Source: Lutibacter sp. (GTDB lineage: Bacteria > Bacteroidota > Bacteroidia > Flavobacteriales > Flavobacteriaceae). Taken from it: a DNA stretch of 64,000 nt. The stretch covers positions 62,001-126,000 of the forward strand of contig DAIDMK010000004.1 in NCBI GenBank assembly GCA_027449025.1, written 5' to 3'. This document shows, piece after piece, positions 1 through 9,448 of the stretch. The translations under genes and the position numbers were made by a program. The notes beneath the pieces are model-generated. The model made no database searches. It had not been told where the DNA came from and saw nothing but the letters and a program-made list of their open reading frames with translations. Numbering within the stretch: the stretch's first letter is position 1; the number at the start of each line of letters is the position of its first letter.

Positions 1-155
1 GCACTTACGATAATTATATCTTCGGGCAATTCGCTCGCAAACGAAAACAAGTCTTCTTCATTGCTTCCATATCCATGCAGCAAAATGAGCAATGACGTGT
101 TTTTTGTGATTATTTTTGGTTCTCTGACAATATAATGCAATGATAATTTATCCAT
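1..155 (-). CDS. Partial phospholipase/carboxylesterase-type alpha/beta hydrolase (N-terminus only)
   Basis: The gene runs leftwards off the window edge from an ATG whose first base is 155; about 51 residues are visible. They contain a hydrophobic strand followed by LLILLHGYGSNEEDLF, the HGxG oxyanion-hole turn of the phospholipase/carboxylesterase family of cytosolic serine esterases. There is no signal peptide. The catalytic Ser, Asp and His would lie outside the window, so activity cannot be judged. Family assignment rests on this one motif and could also be a related dienelactone-hydrolase-like protein. Confidence 0.6.
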   Translation of the reverse strand, partial: MDKLSLHYIVREPKIITKNTSLLILLHGYGSNEEDLFSFASELPEDIIIVS

Positions 156-214
156 AATAAAAATATAAAAGTCGCGATTTTGGACGCGACTTCAAAAGTA
201 AATTAAAAATTTGG

Positions 215-538
215 TTAACCAATTGCCTTAAACCAATCTTGAAATAAATCGCCCACTAACGGAACTTTTTTCTCTTCTCCATTAATGGCTCCTATGAATC
301 CAATAATCCAAAGCACAAACAAACCAATAGCTAAAATTCCTGCAAGGGGTCCGGCATATCTTGAAACAATAGAAATTCCCAATGAAAGCAGCGACAAGCC
401 AACCATTTGGCGAATATGAAAAGCCGCAAATGAATTGTGCTTTTCATTGTTCATTACAAAGGCAATTAAAGTTCCAATCCAGGTAATATAGCTGAGAATA
501 GCCATTGTTTTTCCATTTTGAACAGTTTGATTTTCCAT
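215..538 (-). CDS. DUF4870 family small membrane protein
   Basis: A 107-residue protein with a soluble N-terminal stretch, then three to four hydrophobic segments (about residues 12-30, 45-62 and 66-87). The pattern GKTMAILSYITWIG..., F..FHIRQMVG and a tail after the last helix resembles DUF4870 (Tic20-like) membrane proteins, whose function is unknown. It stands alone, downstream (on the same strand) of the dihydroorotase-like operon but separated by about 118 bp of repeat-like sequence. Cytoplasmic-membrane location is inferred from the helices only. Confidence 0.7.
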   Translation of the reverse strand: MENQTVQNGKTMAILSYITWIGTLIAFVMNNEKHNSFAAFHIRQMVGLSLLSLGISIVSRYAGPLAGILAIGLFVLWIIGFIGAINGEEKKVPLVGDLFQDWFKAIG

Positions 539-656
539 AAGTTTGATTTATTTATAAATTTTTAATTCTCCTATCCCCAGCCCTTTCCAAAGGAAAGAGA
601 GCGAAATTCAAAATTTAACCTTTATCTGTCCCTATTAATAATTCTCCTGTCTGGCC

Positions 657-1913
657 TTAGGGGGCTACTATTTTATTATTCGAAATAATTCCATACACTT
701 TTCCATTTAAATTTTTATTCAGGAAAATGGCATTTTTGGAGGTTGATAAGATGTCTTTTTCTTCAAAAACAGCATTGAAATCGGGATTAAAAAGGGTTAA
801 ATTTGCTTGTAGTCCTTCGGCAATAGGATAAGTAGGCACCTTAAACCGTTCCCGCGGTTTGGTTGTCAAACAATCGATTAAAGTTTCCAGTCCGACAGTT
901 TTATTTAAGGCACCAAACAAACTTTCAAGTCCGATTGTGCCAAATTTAGCCTTGTTGTATTCTACTTTTTTATGTTCAACATCAATGGGATTGTGGTCAC
1001 TGGTCACCATATCAATAACACCTTCTTTAATGCCTTTTATTAAAGCTTTTACATCTTTTAAAGTTCGCAAAGGAGGTAAAACTTTTGTGTTTGTATTAAA
1101 ACCTTTCAATTCATCATCGGTCAATACCAAGTGATGTGCTGCAACGCTACAAGAGATATTTAATTTTTTCTTTTTGGCTTCTTTGATGAGTACAACGGAT
1201 TTTGCTGTGGAAATTGTTGGGATATGCAATTTTCCGCCAGTGTATTCCAACAAAAATAAATCACGGGCAATTTGCAATTCTTCTGATAAAGCGGGGATTC
1301 CTTTTAACCCAAGTTTTGTGCTGTTGACTTCTTCATTGACTAAGCCATTGCTAGCAATGGAATTGTTTTGTGGAAAACTCATAATAAGCGCATCAAAATT
1401 CTGGGCGTACTGCAAACCAATTTTAAACAAATTGGCATTTGAAATGGCCTTATTATAATCCCCAAAAGCAACGGCACCAGCATTTTGCATATCAAACAAT
1501 TCTGCAATATCAGTACTTTCACTGGCTTTTGTCAGGTTTCCGATAGGGAATAGGGCAGTGGCCGAATTGCTTGCCTTATTTTTTAAAAATTGTACGGCCG
1601 ATTTGTTATCGGTTACCGGATAGGTATTTGGATTCACGGCAACTGCCGTAAAGCCGCTTCTGGAAGCTGTTTTTAATCCGTTTTCTATTGTTTCCCAATC
1701 TTCAAATCCTGGTTCGCCAAAGCACACGCTCGAATCAAACCAGCCTTGCGAAATATGCAGGTTTTCAAATTTAATTTCTTTATAATTTTTGGTATTTTTT
1801 AGTTTGTCTCCAATTTTTGTGATAATGCCGTTTTCAATAAGGATGTCTTTAATTTGAAGGTGAAACGGACTAGCATTGTCGATAATGGTAGCGGACTTTA
1901 GAAGTAAATTCAT
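657..1913 (-). CDS. Dihydroorotase-like amidohydrolase with lost metal-binding HxH motif
   Basis: 418 residues, about the usual length for class I dihydroorotase (pyrimidine synthesis, carbamoyl-aspartate to dihydroorotate). The barrel signature normally reading D-x-H-x-H-x-R-E-P-G is here FDSSVCFGEPG (about residues 59-69): both zinc-ligand histidines and the substrate-binding arginine are replaced. Later landmarks persist: AAHHLVLTDDEL (about 259-270) and TSDHNPIDVEHK (about 304-315). The ATG overlaps the stop of the BatA-like gene upstream by 4 bp, so they are co-transcribed. Its stop codon lies in a GCCCCCTAA repeat. By analogy with known inactive dihydroorotase paralogues it may be a structural partner of aspartate carbamoyltransferase, but that is inference; a divergent metal site is possible. 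Confidence 0.8.
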   Translation of the reverse strand: MNLLLKSATIIDNASPFHLQIKDILIENGIITKIGDKLKNTKNYKEIKFENLHISQGWFDSSVCFGEPGFEDWETIENGLKTASRSGFTAVAVNPNTYPVTDNKSAVQFLKNKASNSATALFPIGNLTKASESTDIAELFDMQNAGAVAFGDYNKAISNANLFKIGLQYAQNFDALIMSFPQNNSIASNGLVNEEVNSTKLGLKGIPALSEELQIARDLFLLEYTGGKLHIPTISTAKSVVLIKEAKKKKLNISCSVAAHHLVLTDDELKGFNTNTKVLPPLRTLKDVKALIKGIKEGVIDMVTSDHNPIDVEHKKVEYNKAKFGTIGLESLFGALNKTVGLETLIDCLTTKPRERFKVPTYPIAEGLQANLTLFNPDFNAVFEEKDILSTSKNAIFLNKNLNGKVYGIISNNKIVAP

Positions 1914-3868
1914 ATTTTGAAATATTTTAATAACAGCATTTCAAAGAGCAAAAATAGCACAGAAAAAGCTAAAAACCATTTAAAAAGCCAATTGATTTTA
2001 TATTGATTTTCAATTTCATCAAAAAGATTGTCAATTGATGTCGAAATAACTGCATTTTCAGCATTTTTAACCAATGAATTCAAATCGGCAAAATTGGCAT
2101 CGCTTTCTTCTCTATTATAATTTAATGCAATGGCTTTCAGTATTTTATTATTGTTGTAAACTTTGTAAATTCCACTTTGTAATGACAGGTCAGATAAGAT
2201 TAAGTCAACTTTGTTTTGAGATATTTTTTGAAGCGGAATAAAGGTATTGGATTCGTTTGAAATCTTTAAAACATCATCTTTTCCTATTGCAGTATTTATT
2301 TCAATATTGTTTTCTGGTGCGATAGTGTAATAAAGTTGCGAAGATTTTAAGCTTGTTTTGGAAAAATTATAAAAAATAGGCACTACCAATGGCGATTGCG
2401 GAAAATCGGAAATGTTTTTGTTTAAAGGTGCTGCAAGCCAATAAAAAGTTCCGTTGCTGATTTTTGTGGAAGAGATAAACGGACTGTTATTGTCAAATTT
2501 GAGAATCGCGGAGCCGTTTCCTGAATTGTTTTGGTAATGTAAGGCTGTTTTCGGGTATTGAAAATTGGTCACTTTCTTTTCAAAAACATCATCAATTAAG
2601 GGATGGCCGTAATTAATGGCAGTAATTTGATGTTCATTTTCAATTTTAGCACTAATTTTTCCTGCCTCAAATGCATTCAAAAACTGGTTGTAGGAATCTA
2701 GATTTATGTTTTGTGAAGGAATTAGCACCAAATTGCCGCCGTTTGCCATAAACTTGCTTAAACTGCGCTGCAATTCGGCAGGAATATCGACCAACTCATT
2801 TAAGATGATTAATTGCTGCTGTCGAATGTTGTTGTAATTTAATTGCTGAAGTGGAGTAGCGGTAAAGTTGAATTCTTTTTCAGTATAGATTTTTGGTAAA
2901 AATTCAGTCTGATTTCCAATGCTCAATACATTGATTTTTTCAGGTGCTGAAATTGAAAAATAAAAGTCGTTGTCAAATTCCATCCCATCATCAACCAAGG
3001 AAATTTTTCCGTTAAAATTATTTGAATTCGGGAGCGTAAATTCTATAGTTTGGCGATTGGAATTTACGAATCTTGCTGTTGTTTTTCCCATTAGAGTTTT
3101 GTCCTGAAATAAGGAAACCGGAATCGTTTCTGTGATTAATTGGCTGCTTTTTACCAAGATTTTCAACGTTTTTTCGGTTAAAGATTTTTGTTCAACTGAT
3201 ACGCTGTCCAAAAAAATGTTCGGTACTTCTTTTGGGCTGAGTTGTTGTAAGAAAACAGGTGAGTTTACAATATTAAAATCAATTTTATTTTCAATGTTAA
3301 TATTTTGAAAATCAGATATTAAGATAAATTTATTTAAGGTATTGGTTTCCGTTGGATAATTGCTTTTTGCTTTCAATAAAACAGTGTTTAAATCCAGTTT
3401 ATTGGGTGAATAAGTAAGGTCAATCAATTCGTTTTTTAAACCATTGGCGTCTAAATTTTTCAAATTTTCCTCATTGGTAATTAGCGTAAAAGTACTGTTT
3501 TGGAGTTTGTTGTTTTCAATAATCTTTTGGGCGGCACTTTTTAACAATTCCCCTTTTTCACCTTTTGCCTGCATGCTGTTGGAGTTGTCTAAATAAATAG
3601 TAACATTCACTTGTTGCTGTGTTGATGATTTTGAGTAATAGGGTTGCGAAAATGCCAAAATGATACAGGCTAAAGCCAACAAGCGACTAATTAAAACAAG
3701 CCATTTTTTAAGTTTGGCGCTTTTTCGGGTTTGTTTTTCAATATTTTTTAAAAAAGCGACATTCGTAAAAGGAACTTTAACGAAGCGTTGTAGCTGAAAT
3801 AGATGAACAATTATCGGAATGATTAATAACAATAGTGCGTAAAGAATTTCCGGATGCTTAAACTGCAT
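1910..3868 (-). CDS. BatA-domain / von Willebrand factor A-type membrane protein
   Basis: 652 residues. The N-terminus has the BatA signature: HPEILYALLLLIIPIIVHLF helix (residues 5-24), a KVPFTNVAFL linker and a second helix near 58-76. A von Willebrand-type region follows with the MIDAS-like DNSNSM motif (about 93-98). A long extracytoplasmic region and a C-terminal helix (about 630-648) complete it. Such proteins occur in Bacteroidota aerotolerance (Bat)-type loci, where they are thought to assemble surface or periplasmic complexes; the substrate is unknown. It overlaps the dihydroorotase-like gene by 4 bp and lies 41 bp after mtnN. Confidence 0.8.
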   Translation of the reverse strand: MQFKHPEILYALLLLIIPIIVHLFQLQRFVKVPFTNVAFLKNIEKQTRKSAKLKKWLVLISRLLALACIILAFSQPYYSKSSTQQQVNVTIYLDNSNSMQAKGEKGELLKSAAQKIIENNKLQNSTFTLITNEENLKNLDANGLKNELIDLTYSPNKLDLNTVLLKAKSNYPTETNTLNKFILISDFQNINIENKIDFNIVNSPVFLQQLSPKEVPNIFLDSVSVEQKSLTEKTLKILVKSSQLITETIPVSLFQDKTLMGKTTARFVNSNRQTIEFTLPNSNNFNGKISLVDDGMEFDNDFYFSISAPEKINVLSIGNQTEFLPKIYTEKEFNFTATPLQQLNYNNIRQQQLIILNELVDIPAELQRSLSKFMANGGNLVLIPSQNINLDSYNQFLNAFEAGKISAKIENEHQITAINYGHPLIDDVFEKKVTNFQYPKTALHYQNNSGNGSAILKFDNNSPFISSTKISNGTFYWLAAPLNKNISDFPQSPLVVPIFYNFSKTSLKSSQLYYTIAPENNIEINTAIGKDDVLKISNESNTFIPLQKISQNKVDLILSDLSLQSGIYKVYNNNKILKAIALNYNREESDANFADLNSLVKNAENAVISTSIDNLFDEIENQYKINWLFKWFLAFSVLFLLFEMLLLKYFKI

Positions 3869-3909
3869 TGTTCAAAAGGATTTATCAAAGATATAAAAAT
3901 AGGTGGAAT

Positions 3910-4644
3910 CTATGAAAAATAATTTTTCAAAATTCCCAAGGCGTATATACTTGCGATAGAATTGGCAAACTTAGGAAAATTGATGGTTGCATTTTCATTT
4001 GCCTCATCGGAAATGATGCGAATGATTGAAAACGGTACTTTATATTCAAAACAAACTTGCGCCACAGCTGCGCCTTCCATTTCTACGCAAATGGCTGACG
4101 GAATTGCCTTGTTCAGTTTTTTAATTTTTTTTAGGCTGGAAATAAACTGATCGCCGCTGGCAATATCGCCATGAACAACCTTAGGATGCTGGATTTCAAA
4201 AAGTTGTGAATCTTCGAGTGCAATAAATTGATGATAGGTATCCAAAAATAAATTGGCAGCTGTCAATAGTTTTTCAGAATCGCACGTTTCCAGAAACTTT
4301 TTTCTTAAAATGGGGATTTCAAATTTTTCGTAAAACGGAAAGGCGTTTAAATCGTGTTGGTATAAATTTTTGCCAATCACAATATCGCCAATATTTAATT
4401 GTGGATGAATGGCACCTGCCACGCCGGTAAAAATAATTTCTTGAACATTAAAATCGTTGATTAATTGGGTAGTGGTGGCTGCAGAAGCGACTTTTCCCCA
4501 TCGGGAAAAAACCAATACCACTTTCTTGCCGAACAGCGTTCCGGTATAATAGGTTCGCATTCCTTTTTCGGTGGTTGAAACTTCTTGAAGTTCATGCAAT
4601 AATGCCTGAATTTCTTCCTGCATTGCGCTAATAATTCCAACCAT
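3910..4644 (-). CDS. mtnN: 5'-methylthioadenosine/S-adenosylhomocysteine nucleosidase
   Basis: 244 residues. It starts MVGIISAMQEEI, the usual family N-terminus, and carries GVAGAIHP (purine/ribose site), SGDQFI, VEMEGAAVAQV (ribose-contacting Met-Glu) and RIISDEAN with the catalytic Asp near the C-terminus. The enzyme cleaves adenine from methylthioadenosine and S-adenosylhomocysteine in methyl-donor recycling, in the cytosol. It is slightly longer than the E. coli enzyme because of an insertion around residues 100-140. It starts one base after the lolD-like stop, so both are in one operon. Confidence 0.93.
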   Translation of the reverse strand: MVGIISAMQEEIQALLHELQEVSTTEKGMRTYYTGTLFGKKVVLVFSRWGKVASAATTTQLINDFNVQEIIFTGVAGAIHPQLNIGDIVIGKNLYQHDLNAFPFYEKFEIPILRKKFLETCDSEKLLTAANLFLDTYHQFIALEDSQLFEIQHPKVVHGDIASGDQFISSLKKIKKLNKAIPSAICVEMEGAAVAQVCFEYKVPFSIIRIISDEANENATINFPKFANSIASIYALGILKNYFS

Positions 4645-4645
4645 T

Positions 4646-5317
4646 CTATAAAATTTTATTGCTAATTCTGCCGTCGATCATCTCCAATTTCCGGTCGGCC
4701 ATCTCCGCCAATTCCTGATTGTGTGTTACGATTACAAAAGTTTGGTTAAATTTATCGCGCAGCGTAAAAAATAATTCGTGCAAATTTTTGGCAGAGGAAG
4801 AATCTAAATTTCCGCTTGGCTCATCGGCAAAAATAACATCTGGATTGTTGATTAATGCCCTGGCAACTGCAACACGTTGCTGTTCACCACCCGACAATTC
4901 ATTGGGTTTGTGGTGCATTCTGCTGGAAAGCCCCAAAAAATTCAGCAATTCACTTGCTTTGTTTTCCGCATCTTTTTTTGAAGTATTTCCTATAAAAGCT
5001 GGAATACAAACATTTTCAAGTGCTGTAAATTCGGGAAGCAACTGATGAAACTGAAAAATAAACCCGATATGCTGATTTCTGAACTTGGAGAGTTCATTAT
5101 CTTTTAGTTCGAGAATGTTTTTGGTGCTGATGGCAAGTTTGGAGTCTTTGCCTTTCGTTGGATAATCCAAAGTGCCAAGAATTTGCAGCAAAGTTGTTTT
5201 TCCGGCGCCTGACGGGCCCACAATCGCCACAATCTCACCTTTTTTTATGGTTAAATCTACGCCTTTTAAAACCTCTAAATCCCCGTAAAATTTATGAATA
5301 TTTTTCGCTTCTATCAT
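4646..5317 (-). CDS. ABC transporter ATP-binding protein, LolD/MacB-like
   Basis: 223 residues with all ATPase motifs: Walker [10 protein letters not shown] (about 34-42), Q-loop [12 protein letters not shown], signature LSGGEQQRV, Walker [13 protein letters not shown] and the H-loop VTHNQE. The length and the [11 protein letters not shown] segment fit the LolD/FtsE/MacB group, which power lipoprotein release or efflux. No LolC/E permease lies beside it, as is common in Bacteroidota, so the partner is unknown. It is first in a leftward operon with mtnN, the BatA-like gene and the dihydroorotase-like gene. Confidence 0.88.
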   Translation of the reverse strand: MIEAKNIHKFYGDLEVLKGVDLTIKKGEIVAIVGPSGAGKTTLLQILGTLDYPTKGKDSKLAISTKNILELKDNELSKFRNQHIGFIFQFHQLLPEFTALENVCIPAFIGNTSKKDAENKASELLNFLGLSSRMHHKPNELSGGEQQRVAVARALINNPDVIFADEPSGNLDSSSAKNLHELFFTLRDKFNQTFVIVTHNQELAEMADRKLEMIDGRISNKIL

Positions 5318-5506
5318 GTGGTAAAAGTAAGCTTTTTGTTTTGAAATTGTTTAACTGTTTATTTGTTTCCCTTCGGCTCCGCTCAGGGTGCCAAATCGTG
5401 TAATTGTTGAATTGTGTAACTGTGTAATTATTTATTTAATTTAAACATTAACCTTTATGCCATACATTTTTTTAACTCACTGATTCCCCCTTTGGATGCT
5501 AGGGGG
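5318..5506. other. Intergenic spacer with palindromic repeat fragments
   Basis: About 190 bp between two leftward genes. It holds a palindrome-like CCTTCGGCTCCGCTCAGGG stretch (about 5351-5370) of a type scattered through flavobacterial genomes, and at 5487-5510 the CCCCCTTTGG...CTAGGGGGCT repeat that also abuts the stop codon of the DUF5916 gene. No small gene is evident. Confidence 0.4.
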
Positions 5507-7915
5507 CTAAAGCCAAGTTTTAATATTGTTATAATCTAAATAATAGATAAATTTAACCGAAAAATTGTTGGATATGGGCTCTTTAAACAGATTGTCCAAG
5601 TTCTTCTTGAAATTTAAGTGCGACAATTGATCTTCATTAAAAATGGAGTTTCTGTATAAAGCAACCAACTGGCTCCCCGGGGCAAATTCCCATGAATAAC
5701 TTAAATCCAAATTCCAGATATTGTAATTGATATCGTGGTTTTCTTGGTAGGAACTAGCGTTTAAAGTGCCTTGATTGTTCAATTCAAAAAAATTGGTATC
5801 GTATATAACTGGCGACCAATAATGCCTAAACGATAAGGCTAAAGTTGATTTGGTATTGAAGCTTAAATTGCCTGTTAGGGTATTGGTCACTTCTTTTACG
5901 TCTCTGTTTCCAAAAATAATATTTCCGTTATTTAAACTCGTGACCCATCCATCATCATTGCTAAGTTTGGAGTAATTCAACGCATAAATGATAGAAAATT
6001 TATCGGAAAAGCGATAACGCGGTGAAAAAGTCAGTTCTACATATTCATTATCAAGATCATATCTTTTGGCATAAGTGCTTCTAAGGTCAATCGCAAACTT
6101 TTTACGGTAATCCGAAGAAATCCAGCCATTAATTTCGTAAACAGGATTTTGCTTAAAAAATCTTCCCTTTACGCGGGGTTCATAAAAATTATATTGATCG
6201 CCAATACTGGTATCAAAACTTCCTCCAAAAGCAAATCGGGTTTTGGTAAAAAAGAAAAAATCCAGATTGATATTATTTTCTGCAAATTCGTAAGGTTCAT
6301 TTTGATAAACGGCGTTGCTCGACAGGGTAAATCTATATTCGTCAAATATATTTGTAGGCTCAAAAATTCGGTAGGATGCTTCTGCCCAGTACACCGCTAA
6401 GTTATTTTTGTTCTGATAACCCAAATCGTTAATAGCATAGGTATCATTGCTTCTAGAATGACCAAATTCATATTGATAATTGCCAGAAATTTTTGCAAAT
6501 TCTAGCAAGGCGGAATAACCCGATTCGTTTTTGCTATTTTCCTGGATGTTGCTTATTTTAAAATCTCCCGTTGTTTTGTACTTGTTTTTTTTATTTGAAA
6601 TATCAAAAAGTAAGGCAGAAACATTGGCGTCCCTATAACTACCGTTACGGGTAACATTTGTATTTACAAAACTTATGGAGGAATTTTTATTGAATTGCTG
6701 GTCTAAAACAAGCACATTATAATTGGCAAGTGGTTCGGTAACAACACTCCGTGTTTCTTGAGTGATGGTATTTTTGATTTCTGCAGAAGTTTTTTCGGTG
6801 ATGGCATTAAAAAATCCGACACCCAATCCTTTTTTTGTTCTGCCCGAAACTTTCAATGCATTTATCATATTGACTTTTGAAGGATTGTTGGCAATTTCTT
6901 CATTTTCCTTTAAATCGGATTGCACCTTTCCATAGCCAATTGGTCTATTTCCAATTCTTCGGGAATAAAACAGATCACCTTTGCTAAAAAGCTCTGTGCC
7001 CTCTGTAAAAAAGGAGCGTTTTTCTGAGTATTGCTGTTCAAATGGTCCTAAATTTAGGACTTGGTCATCAAAAGCCGTTTGTCCGAAATCTGGAATCAAA
7101 GTGGCATCCAATGTAAAACTTTCGTTAATACCATATTTTAAATCCATTCCGATGCTGTAATCAGTATCCGAATTGCCGTTATAGGAATTGACAGCGGCAT
7201 AAGCATAAGGAGAAAAACTGAGTCGGGTAGGAGGTTTGATGTTTTTTATGCCAGTAATTAATCCGGCATATTGTGTGTATAAACCAATTTTTTTATCAAT
7301 ATAATTCCAACAGTATTGTTCGTTAAGCCTATTAATTTTTCTGTGAAAATTAACGCCCCAAGTTTGTTCGGTTGAATTGCTGAACCGCAAGGCTGAATAA
7401 GGGATTTTAATTTCAGCGACCCAACTGTCTTCATTAATTTTAACATTGCTTTCCCAAACAGCGTTCCAGCTAAAATCTTCTCCTTCTGAAGAAATTTTGG
7501 CATCGCCTTGGGCACCAGTGCTCATCACCACAAACTCTGTGTCATTTTGTCCGTCGTTATTTGGGTTGATACTAATTAGAAAAAAGTCTATTTGTCCAAA
7601 TTCGTCTCTAGATCCAAATTGGAGCGGAATTCCTTTTGTGTTATCATCATACATTGTTGCTCCAAAATAAATGGCTTCATCATCATAGGCAATTTTTACA
7701 ACAGTTTTCATATTTTCTCTTTCTTCACCGCCATCTCCGGGCCTAAACATTTGAAAATTTTGTGCAGGTTCGGCTTTTTGCCAGAAATCTTCGTTTAAAA
7801 CCCCATCAATTACCGGATTCTTGTCGATTCGCAAGGCCGTAACTGATTTGATTTTTTCTTGTGAGTAGGATAGTGAAAAAATAAATAAACTTAATATTAG
7901 GAGGAATTTCTTCAT
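5507..7915 (-). CDS. DUF5916 outer-membrane protein with CBM9-like N-terminal domain
   Basis: 802 residues. A cleavable signal peptide (MKKFLLILSLFIFSLSYSQ, residues 1-19) is followed by a carbohydrate-binding-module-9-like domain (about 25-225: KNPVIDGVLNEDFW, IAYDDEAIYFGATMYD, WVAEIKIPYSALRF). The rest is rich in alternating polar/aromatic strands typical of an outer-membrane beta-barrel (DUF5916). It ends DYNNIKTWL rather than with a terminal aromatic. The substrate is unknown. The stop codon TAG falls at the edge of a GCCCCCTAG repeat. The gene stands alone, with spacers on both sides. Confidence 0.85.
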   Translation of the reverse strand: MKKFLLILSLFIFSLSYSQEKIKSVTALRIDKNPVIDGVLNEDFWQKAEPAQNFQMFRPGDGGEERENMKTVVKIAYDDEAIYFGATMYDDNTKGIPLQFGSRDEFGQIDFFLISINPNNDGQNDTEFVVMSTGAQGDAKISSEGEDFSWNAVWESNVKINEDSWVAEIKIPYSALRFSNSTEQTWGVNFHRKINRLNEQYCWNYIDKKIGLYTQYAGLITGIKNIKPPTRLSFSPYAYAAVNSYNGNSDTDYSIGMDLKYGINESFTLDATLIPDFGQTAFDDQVLNLGPFEQQYSEKRSFFTEGTELFSKGDLFYSRRIGNRPIGYGKVQSDLKENEEIANNPSKVNMINALKVSGRTKKGLGVGFFNAITEKTSAEIKNTITQETRSVVTEPLANYNVLVLDQQFNKNSSISFVNTNVTRNGSYRDANVSALLFDISNKKNKYKTTGDFKISNIQENSKNESGYSALLEFAKISGNYQYEFGHSRSNDTYAINDLGYQNKNNLAVYWAEASYRIFEPTNIFDEYRFTLSSNAVYQNEPYEFAENNINLDFFFFTKTRFAFGGSFDTSIGDQYNFYEPRVKGRFFKQNPVYEINGWISSDYRKKFAIDLRSTYAKRYDLDNEYVELTFSPRYRFSDKFSIIYALNYSKLSNDDGWVTSLNNGNIIFGNRDVKEVTNTLTGNLSFNTKSTLALSFRHYWSPVIYDTNFFELNNQGTLNASSYQENHDINYNIWNLDLSYSWEFAPGSQLVALYRNSIFNEDQLSHLNFKKNLDNLFKEPISNNFSVKFIYYLDYNNIKTWL

Positions 7916-8056
7916 TGTAACGGAATAAGTAGACTTAAAATTTTAGTTAAATATTTATGATAAATTAAACTATCTTAAATAGACGTCAAAAATAAGACAT
8001 TGTTACACAAAGTAAAATTTTTTTAATATTCAACATGAATTTTAAGTTAGGATTAG

Positions 8057-8064
8057 TACATTTG
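8057..8064 (+). promoter_or_regulatory. Bacteroidota -7 box upstream of sucC
   Basis: TACATTTG matches the Bacteroidota consensus TAnnTTTG and lies 28 bp upstream of the sucC ATG. No clear -33 TTTG partner is seen, so this is a promoter candidate only. Confidence 0.45.
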
Positions 8065-8092
8065 TTGATATTTATAAAAACCATTATCTCTA

Positions 8093-9286
8093 ATGAATTT
8101 ACACGAATATCAAGGAAAAGAATTACTAAGTAGTTTTGGCGTAAGAATACAGCGCGGTATTGTTGCCGATAACCATTTAAAAGCGGTAGATGCAGCAAAG
8201 CAATTGGCTGTAGAAACCGGAACTGGCTGGTGGGTTATAAAAGCACAAATTCATGCAGGCGGACGAGGAAAAGGCGGTGGCGTGAAATTGGCCAAAAGTT
8301 TACAGGATGTGGAAACGATTTCTGAAAGCATTATCGGAATGATGTTGGTAACACCGCAAACACCACCTCAAGGAAAAAAAGTTCATCAGGTTTTGATTGC
8401 GGAAGATGTTTATTATCCTGGTGCTAATGAACCTGAAGAATATTATATGTCGGTACTTTTAAACAGAGCCACTGGTAAAAATATGATTATGTATTCTACT
8501 GAAGGCGGAATGGATATTGAAACTGTTGCTGATAAAACACCTCATTTAATATTTACTGAAGAAATGGATCCTTTATTAGGATTGCAAGCTTTTCAGGCGC
8601 GTAAAATTGCCTTTAATTTAGGATTGTCTGGAAATGCGTTGAAAGAAATGATTAAGTTTGTAACTTCTTTATATACTGCTTTTGTTCAGTCTGATGCTAC
8701 TTTGTTTGAGATTAACCCAGTGCTAAAAACTTCAGATGATAAAATTTTAGCGGTTGATTCTAAAGTCGTTTTGGATGATAATGCCTTATTTCGCCATAAA
8801 GATTTAGCGGTACTTAGAGATTTTCGTGAAGAAAGTCCGATTGAAGTGGAAGCAAACGCTGCAGGGTTAAATTATGTTGATTTAGACGGAAATGTGGGTT
8901 GTATGGTTAATGGAGCCGGTTTGGCGATGAGTACCATGGATTTAATTAAACAATCTGGCGGAGAACCAGCAAACTTTTTGGATGTTGGTGGTACGGCAGA
9001 TGCCAAACGCGTTGAAACAGCCTTTAGAATTATATTAAAAGATACAAATGTAAAAGCTATTTTGGTCAATATTTTTGGTGGAATTGTGCGTTGCGATCGT
9101 GTGGCGCAAGGTGTAATTGATGCGTATAAAAATATGGGCGATGCTATAAACGTTCCTATTATTGTGCGTTTACAAGGCACCAACGCCAAAGAAGCGCAAG
9201 AGCTTTTGGATAATAGCGGATTGGATTTAATTTCAGCTACAGAGTTTCAGGAAGCTGCAGATAAAGTTCAAAAAGTATTGGCATAA
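8093..9286 (+). CDS. sucC: Succinate--CoA ligase [ADP-forming] subunit beta
   Basis: 397 residues, the normal length. The N-terminal ATP-grasp begins MNLHEYQGKELLSSFGV; KAQIHAGGRGKGGGVK (about 51-66) is the nucleotide-binding loop. The C-terminal CoA-ligase domain carries GNVGCMVNGAGLAMSTMD and NIFGGIVRCD. It joins succinate and CoA with ATP (or the reverse) in the citric acid cycle and needs the alpha subunit SucD, which is not in the window; sucC is often separate from sucD in Flavobacteria. It also connects to the methylmalonyl-CoA mutase at 49-53 kb, which makes succinyl-CoA. A strong terminator follows. Its last 17 bases are repeated 162 bp downstream. Confidence 0.97.
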   Translation: MNLHEYQGKELLSSFGVRIQRGIVADNHLKAVDAAKQLAVETGTGWWVIKAQIHAGGRGKGGGVKLAKSLQDVETISESIIGMMLVTPQTPPQGKKVHQVLIAEDVYYPGANEPEEYYMSVLLNRATGKNMIMYSTEGGMDIETVADKTPHLIFTEEMDPLLGLQAFQARKIAFNLGLSGNALKEMIKFVTSLYTAFVQSDATLFEINPVLKTSDDKILAVDSKVVLDDNALFRHKDLAVLRDFREESPIEVEANAAGLNYVDLDGNVGCMVNGAGLAMSTMDLIKQSGGEPANFLDVGGTADAKRVETAFRIILKDTNVKAILVNIFGGIVRCDRVAQGVIDAYKNMGDAINVPIIVRLQGTNAKEAQELLDNSGLDLISATEFQEAADKVQKVLA

Positions 9287-9448
9287 TAGTATAAAATAAC
9301 ATTGATAAAAAGCTGATGATCATTCCATCAGCTTTTTTTTGCATAAAAAACAGCTCGCGCAAGCTTCCATCTTGTGATTGTACTAACAAAGTAACAAAAG
9401 CACAAGTGAGACAATTGCGTTAGCAGTTCTAAAAAAGTATTGGCATAA
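9270..9448 (+). repeat. Direct repeat of the sucC 3' end
   Basis: The 17-base string AAAAAGTATTGGCATAA covering the last codons and stop of sucC (9270-9286) recurs exactly at 9432-9448. The 145 bp between them hold the terminator and an unexplained stretch rich in short near-repeats (ACAAAGTAACAAAAGCACAA). This is what an insertion or slippage event that duplicates a gene end would leave. Confidence 0.7.
9307..9340 (+). terminator. Intrinsic terminator after sucC
   Basis: A perfect 12-bp stem (9307-9318 pairing with 9326-9337) with a 7-base loop and a run of eight T ends sucC transcription. Confidence 0.85.

Noticed and set aside
859-1458. Two plus-strand ORFs opposite the dihydroorotase-like gene
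   Set aside because: They are antisense shadows of a conserved coding frame with no start signals or homology.
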